DNA of 64,000 nucleotides, taken from NCBI GenBank assembly GCA_963772805.1, contig CAVYYU010000008.1:682001-746000 (forward strand), read 5' to 3'. Of this stretch, positions 59,698 through 64,000 are shown one piece after another (position 1 is the first letter of the stretch; each line of letters begins with the position of its first letter). The stretch comes from Legionella_A sp963772805 (GTDB lineage Bacteria; Pseudomonadota; Gammaproteobacteria; Legionellales; Legionellaceae). Position numbers and translations under genes: made by a program. The notes below the pieces were generated by a model. It was not told the DNA's origin, searched no databases, and saw only the letters and a program-made list of their open reading frames with translations.

Positions 59698-59765
59698 CAC
59701 GTTTCGTCACATATGGCTGGGTCCCAACTGGGTGTCATATGGGAAGCGTGGAGGCATAACCCTGG
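59698..59765 (+). promoter_or_regulatory. Candidate S2-responsive leader of rpsB
   Basis: The 5' leader folds: CATATGGC (59710-59717) pairs with GTCATATG (59734-59741), closing an inner CCC-AACT-GGG hairpin (59723-59732). A structured leader between the promoter and rpsB, just before the ribosome binding site, fits the known autogenous control of rpsB-tsf by S2 in gammaproteobacteria. Pairing is read by eye; conservation was not tested. Confidence 0.5.
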
Positions 59766-59774
59766 AGATTATAA

Positions 59775-60527
59775 ATGAAAGTAAGTATGAAAGAATTGCT
59801 GGAAGCCGGTGCTCATTTCGGTCATAGAACCCGGTTTTGGAATCCTAAAATGTCTGAGTACATTTTCGGCTCAAGAAACAAGATACATATTATTGACCTA
59901 GAAAAAACAGTGCCCATGTTAAATGATGCATTGAACTACGTGGGTCGTTTAGCCTCTAATAAAGCTAAAATTCTATTTGTTGGTACAAAAAGAGCAGCAC
60001 AAGAAAGCGTACGTGACCATGCTAGACGTTGCGGAATGCCTTATGTTGATCACCGTTGGTTAGGCGGTATGTTAACTAACTACAAAACCGTTCGTCAGTC
60101 TATTTTTCGTTTGAAAGAATTGAAAAAAATGCACGACGAAGGTGCATTTAAAAACATGATCAAAAAAGAAGCCCTAATGTTGACGCGTGAGATGGAAAAA
60201 TTAGATCGCAGTCTGGGTGGTATTGAAGACATGGGTGGTTTACCTGATGCACTGTTTGTTGTTGACGTTGGCTTTGAACACATTGCAGTTGAAGAAGCGC
60301 GTCGCCTCAAAATTCCAGTTATCGGAATTGTCGATACTAATAACAATCCAGACAATATCGATTATATTATTCCTGGTAACGATGACTCTATGCGTGCCGT
60401 GGATATTTATGTACGTTGTTTTGCTGATGCCATTATTGATGCTCAAAAGAGTAATACAGTTGGTGGCGTATCGGAAGAATTTGTAGAAGTTGTTATAGAC
60501 AAAGATTCTGAAGAAGTCGCTAAATAA
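59775..60527 (+). CDS. rpsB: 30S ribosomal protein S2
   Basis: The 250-aa product has MKELLEAGAHFGHRTRFWNP, VDHRWLGGMLTNYKTVRQSI and PDALFVVDVGFEHIAVEEAR, the S2 signatures. CTGGAG precedes the ATG. First gene of rpsB-tsf-pyrH-frr; an intrinsic terminator follows it. Confidence 0.98.
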   Translation: MKVSMKELLEAGAHFGHRTRFWNPKMSEYIFGSRNKIHIIDLEKTVPMLNDALNYVGRLASNKAKILFVGTKRAAQESVRDHARRCGMPYVDHRWLGGMLTNYKTVRQSIFRLKELKKMHDEGAFKNMIKKEALMLTREMEKLDRSLGGIEDMGGLPDALFVVDVGFEHIAVEEARRLKIPVIGIVDTNNNPDNIDYIIPGNDDSMRAVDIYVRCFADAIIDAQKSNTVGGVSEEFVEVVIDKDSEEVAK

Positions 60528-60549
60528 CTGGTTCGGTTAATTAAAGAGC

Positions 60550-60582
60550 GGGGGGCGTTTAAATCAGACGTCCCCCTTTTTT
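60550..60582 (+). terminator. Intrinsic terminator/attenuator after rpsB
   Basis: GGGGGGCGT pairs with ACGTCCCCC around a 9-base loop and is followed by six T. It lies between rpsB and tsf, so it could set a lower tsf level by partial termination. Confidence 0.85.
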
Positions 60583-60673
60583 ATATTTTGCAGTTTAATT
60601 TGCAGCGAGATTAAAAGAATAGCCCGGCCTGAATAATATTGAGTACCAGGCCACAGAAAATGGAGAGATGAAT

Positions 60674-61555
60674 ATGACAGTTAGTGCAGCAATGGTAATG
60701 AAATTACGTGAACGTACAGGCGCTGGAATGATGGAATGCAAGAAGTTTTTAATTGCAACCAATGGCGATATCGAACAGGCTATTACTGAAATGCGTAAAG
60801 CAGGTCAGGCAAAAGCAGACAAAAAGGCTGATCGTATTGCAGCTGAAGGTATGATTGCTGTAGCGAATACCGCTGATGGCCGCCATGCTGTACTCGTTGA
60901 GGTTAATAGTGAAACTGACTTCGCCGCTCGAGATGATAAGTTCAAAGAATTCGCTAACAAAGTTGCAGAGACCGCGTTAGCCACCAATTCAAGCGATATT
61001 GATGCATTGTCTAATGAGACATTGGCTGGTAGTAATCTTACGGTTGAGCAGGCAAGACAAGAGCTTGTTGCTAAAATAGGTGAAAACATCAAGCTGCGTC
61101 GGCTGGAACATGTCACGACTGACGGTGTGATTGGCTGCTATTCACATGGAGCCATAATTGGTGTACTAGTTTCCCTGAAAGGTGGCGATGAAACGCTGGC
61201 TAAGGACCTTGCAATGCATGTTGCGGCGAGCCGTCCAATCGTTGTAACTCGTGAGCAAGTACCTACTGATGCCATAGAAAACGAACGTGAAATTTTCACA
61301 GCACAAGCACGTGAAAGCGGCAAGCCACAAGAGATTATTGATAAAATGATCGAAGGTCGTATCAGTAAATTTATTGATGAAGTAAGCTTGATTGGGCAAC
61401 CTTATGTAAAAGATCCAAATAAAAAAGTAAGCCAACTTCTTAAAGAGAAAAACGCTGAAGTAATTTCATTTATTCGTTTTGAAGTGGGCGAAGGTATCGA
61501 GAAAAAAGAAGATAATTTCGTGGCAGAAGTAATGGCACAGGTTCGCGAACAATGA
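60674..61555 (+). CDS. tsf: Elongation factor Ts
   Basis: EF-Ts exchanges GDP for GTP on EF-Tu. The product is 293 aa with VMKLRERTGAGMMECKKFLI and VEVNSETDFAARDDKFKEFA. The ATG at 60674 has GGAG 8 bases upstream, whereas the ATG at 60668 is too close to it. It overlaps pyrH by 4 bp. Confidence 0.97.
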   Translation: MTVSAAMVMKLRERTGAGMMECKKFLIATNGDIEQAITEMRKAGQAKADKKADRIAAEGMIAVANTADGRHAVLVEVNSETDFAARDDKFKEFANKVAETALATNSSDIDALSNETLAGSNLTVEQARQELVAKIGENIKLRRLEHVTTDGVIGCYSHGAIIGVLVSLKGGDETLAKDLAMHVAASRPIVVTREQVPTDAIENEREIFTAQARESGKPQEIIDKMIEGRISKFIDEVSLIGQPYVKDPNKKVSQLLKEKNAEVISFIRFEVGEGIEKKEDNFVAEVMAQVREQ

Positions 61556-62295
61556 TGAATGAAAATCAACCAAAACTAAAATACAAACGTATTTTGCTCA
61601 AATGCAGCGGTGAGGCATTAATAGGTAAGTTGCAATTTGGTATTGACCCGTCTGTACTTGACAAGATAGCCAATGACGTTGCTGCTCTTATTAAAATGGG
61701 TGTTGAGGTTGGTTTAGTTATTGGTGGTGGAAACCTGTTTCGCGGCAAGGCATTGTCCGAAGCAGGTCTCGGTCGCGTAACCGGTGATCACATGGGTATG
61801 TTGGCCACTGTTATGAACGCATTAGCATTGCGCGATGCTATGGAGCGCATTGATTTACCTGCTCGCATTATGTCCGCAATTCCGATGATGGGCGTGGTTG
61901 ATTCTTACCATCGCCGTAAGGCCATCACCCATTTGCGTAATGGTCACGTTGTTATATTTGCAGCAGGAACGGGCAATCCATTTTTTACAACCGATACAGC
62001 AGCATGTTTGCGCGCGATTGAAGTGGGTGCCGATATTGTGCTTAAAGCCACTAAGGTTGATGGCGTATATTCAGCTGATCCAGTAAAAAATCCAGATGCT
62101 ACGCGCTATGAGTTCCTGACCTATCGTGACGTGTTAACGCAAGGCTTGCAAGTTATGGATTCTACTGCTATTTGCTTATGCCAAGACCACAATATGCCTT
62201 TGCAAGTATTTGATATGTCAGCGCCAGATGCATTAAGAAAAATTGTTACTGGTGAACGGATTGGAACCATCATAGGAGAAAACCATGATCAATGA
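61552..62295 (+). CDS. pyrH: Uridylate kinase
   Basis: UMP kinase makes UDP in pyrimidine synthesis. The product is 247 aa (or 246 from the ATG at 61555). Motifs: RILLKCSGEALIGKLQFGID, VGLVIGGGNLFRGKALSEAG, GRVTGDHMGMLATVMNALAL and AAGTGNPFFTTDTAACLRAI. It overlaps frr by 11 bp. Confidence 0.97.
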   Translation: MMNENQPKLKYKRILLKCSGEALIGKLQFGIDPSVLDKIANDVAALIKMGVEVGLVIGGGNLFRGKALSEAGLGRVTGDHMGMLATVMNALALRDAMERIDLPARIMSAIPMMGVVDSYHRRKAITHLRNGHVVIFAAGTGNPFFTTDTAACLRAIEVGADIVLKATKVDGVYSADPVKNPDATRYEFLTYRDVLTQGLQVMDSTAICLCQDHNMPLQVFDMSAPDALRKIVTGERIGTIIGENHDQ

Positions 62296-62842
62296 TGTGA
62301 AAAAAACCGCAGAAAGTAGAATGAAAAAAGCTGTTGAATCGCTGCAGCATGAAATGGGTAAGGTTCGTACAGGACGCGCGAGTGCAGGTATTCTTGATCA
62401 TGTGCAAGTAGACTACTATGGTAATCTTACCCCACTTAGTCAAGTTGCGAATGTATCCGCTAGTGACTCGCGCACGTTGTTGGTCACGCCCTGGGAAAAA
62501 AACATGGTCGCGGCTATTGAGAAGGCAATTTTAACGTCGGGTCTGGGCTTAAATCCTGCAACGGCGGGTTCTGCTATTCGTGTACCCATGCCTGCTTTAA
62601 CTGAAGAACGTCGTAAAGAGTTGATTAAAGTCGTTCGTGCTGAAGCAGAACAGGGACGTGTTTCGATTCGCAACGTGCGTCGTGATGCTAATAGTCAGTT
62701 AAAAGAGTTGGTTAAAGACAAGAAAATTTCAGAAGATGATGAGCGCCGCGCTAATGATCTGATTCAGAAACTAACAGATAAACATATTGCTGAAGCAGAT
62801 GAGGTCTTGGCTGCAAAAGAAAAGGATCTAATGGAAATATAA
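62285..62842 (+). CDS. frr: Ribosome recycling factor
   Basis: RRF splits post-termination ribosomes with EF-G. The 185-aa product has VRTGRASAGILDHVQVDYYG, LLVTPWEKNMVAAIEKAI and LTEERRKELIKVVRAEAEQG, all family signatures. GGAG lies upstream of the ATG. Last gene of the cluster. Confidence 0.98.
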   Translation: MINDVKKTAESRMKKAVESLQHEMGKVRTGRASAGILDHVQVDYYGNLTPLSQVANVSASDSRTLLVTPWEKNMVAAIEKAILTSGLGLNPATAGSAIRVPMPALTEERRKELIKVVRAEAEQGRVSIRNVRRDANSQLKELVKDKKISEDDERRANDLIQKLTDKHIAEADEVLAAKEKDLMEI

Positions 62843-62857
62843 GTTTATTCCAAGGCG

Positions 62858-62886
62858 GGTTGGGTTGTGTTTTTTTCAACCCAACC
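62858..62886. terminator. Hairpin terminator between frr and the ExoD-like gene
   Basis: GGTTGGGTTG and CAACCCAACC flank a T-rich 9-base loop. It lies between convergent genes, as at 15680, and is a member of the same hairpin family. Confidence 0.7.
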
Positions 62887-62934
62887 TTGCTCTTATTATA
62901 ACCCGTACAATATCCTATCCCGGGTTATAAACAA

Positions 62935-63537
62935 TTAACTGAAAATACGTTGAATCACTGCCAGAACTATCATATAAATAAAACTTCCATATATTATTGC
63001 GCCGATATAACCCACCACAATCACCAATCCATCTTTCTCAATAAGTCCTAAACTAACTAGAATAATCAGCATTGAGAGAATAAAATTACTAAATGGAATA
63101 GGTAGCATTAACAACAACGATAGGCACAAGATCAAACTACCATGAACCATTTCCATATAGCGGCTTGTCATAAAACGCCAGCGTGGTTTCAGGAAACGCT
63201 CAATCTTTATTAGGTAAGGCAGTGCGCGGTGAACAACCTTGATAATTGTATCATGATGAATGGTACGCTGGGCGATTGCTTTCGGCAACCAAAGTGTTTT
63301 TCGCGAAAAGATCATTTGCCATGCGATTATTGCAATTGGCACGCTAAATACAACAGACACCCCTGGAACTGCAGAAAGAGGCAGCGCATTTGGCAGGGCA
63401 AAAAATAATAATATTATTCCAAAGGCCCGCTCTCCGAGTGCGTATAAAATAGTTTGAAAAGTTAAATCACCGCTAAATTTTTTATTGTGCACAAGTGCCA
63501 GTAGTGTATCCGAGGAGCGATTACTGCTGTTTTTCAT
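62935..63537 (-). CDS. ExoD-family membrane protein
   Basis: The product is 200 aa with about five hydrophobic segments (FGIILLFFALPNALPLSAVP, VVFSVPIAIIAWQMIFSR, ILCLSLLLMLPIPFSNFI). The pattern LPxxxPLSAxPGV and the WLPKAI segment match the ExoD (exopolysaccharide synthesis) family. Despite the name, its molecular role is poorly defined; in rhizobia it affects exopolysaccharide and alkali tolerance. It follows the carboxypeptidase gene by 13 bp on the same strand. Confidence 0.85.
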   Translation of the reverse strand: MKNSSNRSSDTLLALVHNKKFSGDLTFQTILYALGERAFGIILLFFALPNALPLSAVPGVSVVFSVPIAIIAWQMIFSRKTLWLPKAIAQRTIHHDTIIKVVHRALPYLIKIERFLKPRWRFMTSRYMEMVHGSLILCLSLLLMLPIPFSNFILSMLIILVSLGLIEKDGLVIVVGYIGAIIYGSFIYMIVLAVIQRIFS

Positions 63538-63550
63538 AAATTACTCACAC

Positions 63551-64000
63551 TTATTCGGGTAGGCAAAAAGGCTGTGAAGCGATGAACGTTGCAAGCAGCT
63601 TTTCCAATATTTCAGGTTGATCGGCTGGGGCAAGATGTCCTGCATTCTGCACTTTAATTTGTGTTAAACCAGACGCGGTTTTTGCAGAACCGACAACATT
63701 CTTATTCACTGACCATGGACATGTTTTAGCTTTTGAAAACTCGTCTGACTTCGACCATTGCAAAACAGACAACCATTTATCAGTACCCATAAAATTGCAA
63801 TCTGTACCATCATAAAGTCCATTGTAAATCATAACACGGATGCCATTATCCAGTAGTGTTGAATAAAGATCGGCGACCGAGTCTTGTTCGCCAATTTCTA
63901 GCGTATCAGCTGCCAGCTCGTTAAAGGTTCTAAACTCGCTTGCATGCTCAATGTGCAACGCTTTACGCACATCTGGCTGATTTAAATAGCTTATCATAAG
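63551..64000 (-). CDS. Serine carboxypeptidase (S10 family), C-terminal part
   Basis: The frame is open to the window edge; about 150 C-terminal residues are seen. It contains YLNQPDVRKALHIE, the segment GIRVMIYNGLYDGTDCNFMG with the probable catalytic Asp, and the catalytic His in VQNAGHLAPADQPE, as in S10 carboxypeptidases. The Ser-containing part lies beyond the window. Secreted S10 peptidases are known in Legionella. The start is not in the window. Confidence 0.88.
   Translation of the reverse strand, partial: LMISYLNQPDVRKALHIEHASEFRTFNELAADTLEIGEQDSVADLYSTLLDNGIRVMIYNGLYDGTDCNFMGTDKWLSVLQWSKSDEFSKAKTCPWSVNKNVVGSAKTASGLTQIKVQNAGHLAPADQPEILEKLLATFIASQPFCLPE

Noticed and set aside
1..64000. 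CRISPR arrays, tRNA and rRNA genes
   Set aside because: No regularly spaced repeats with unique spacers, and no tRNA-like cloverleaf or rRNA sequence, were noticed on either strand.

Overview
The window is a chromosomal stretch of a Gram-negative gammaproteobacterium with moderately low G+C, most likely a member of the Legionellales or a close relative. This is inferred from gene content: a large 180-kDa-class NAD glutamate dehydrogenase, phosphatidylcholine synthase, a divergent CsrA paralogue, an S1/P1-type nuclease, an S10 serine carboxypeptidase, an ankyrin-like protein of the kind common in Legionella and Coxiella relatives, and the gene orders rpsF-rpsR-DUF2232-rplI, pilW-rodZ-hisS-yfgM-bamB-der, ruvB-ybgC-tolQRAB and rpsB-tsf-pyrH-frr. 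The genus cannot be fixed from sequence reading alone.

Layout. 1-2.5 kb: the 5' part of a Gfo/Idh/MocA oxidoreductase and an ankyrin-like candidate effector. 2.56-3.48 kb: an IS5-type element whose transposase is fused to the C-terminal half of a GIY-YIG nuclease. 3.6-13.7 kb (minus strand): HD-GYP protein, amino-acid permease, aconitase, a small secreted protein and a three-gene 2-oxoacid dehydrogenase operon (E1 alpha, E1 beta, E2). 13.8-20.6 kb: pabB, a Nudix hydrolase, convergent fadD, minC-lpxH, and two unrecognised genes, one starting with an Asp-His-Asn tandem repeat. 20.8-28.5 kb: ndk, rlmN and the pilW-rodZ-hisS-yfgM-bamB-der run. 28.5-32.1 kb: a surface-type protein, a tiny membrane peptide, an L,D-transpeptidase, a PAP2-type enzyme and a CsrA-like regulator. 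32.1-34.2 kb: ribosomal proteins S6, S18 and L9. 34.3-39 kb: a frameshifted YqfO-like gene, thioredoxin-like and membrane proteins, phosphatidylcholine synthase, an aldehyde dehydrogenase and a second L,D-transpeptidase. 39-44 kb: the glutamate dehydrogenase.

44.7-52.5 kb is the accessory part. It holds remnants of at least three different insertion sequences (an integrase-like fragment, an IS3 OrfA start, an IS6 pseudogene) between small housekeeping genes (VF530, S4 protein, ygfZ, sdhE, ygfX). It also holds two long unrecognised proteins, each with an internal duplication and a polar, disordered-looking tail; both are candidate secreted effectors. After 52.5 kb the content is housekeeping again: an acyltransferase-like membrane protein, ruvB, ybgC, tolQRAB without pal, an S1/P1 nuclease, the rpsB-tsf-pyrH-frr translation cluster with a promoter and leader, an ExoD-like protein and the C-terminal part of a serine carboxypeptidase.

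Throughout, intergenic spaces carry palindromes that fall into recognisable families: hairpins with GGTTG/CAACC stems and T-rich loops that act as likely terminators, a 32-bp perfect inverted repeat, and CCGCGG-N5-CCGCGG palindromes that also sit inside the long terminal repeats of the IS5-type element. No tRNA, rRNA or CRISPR array was seen.
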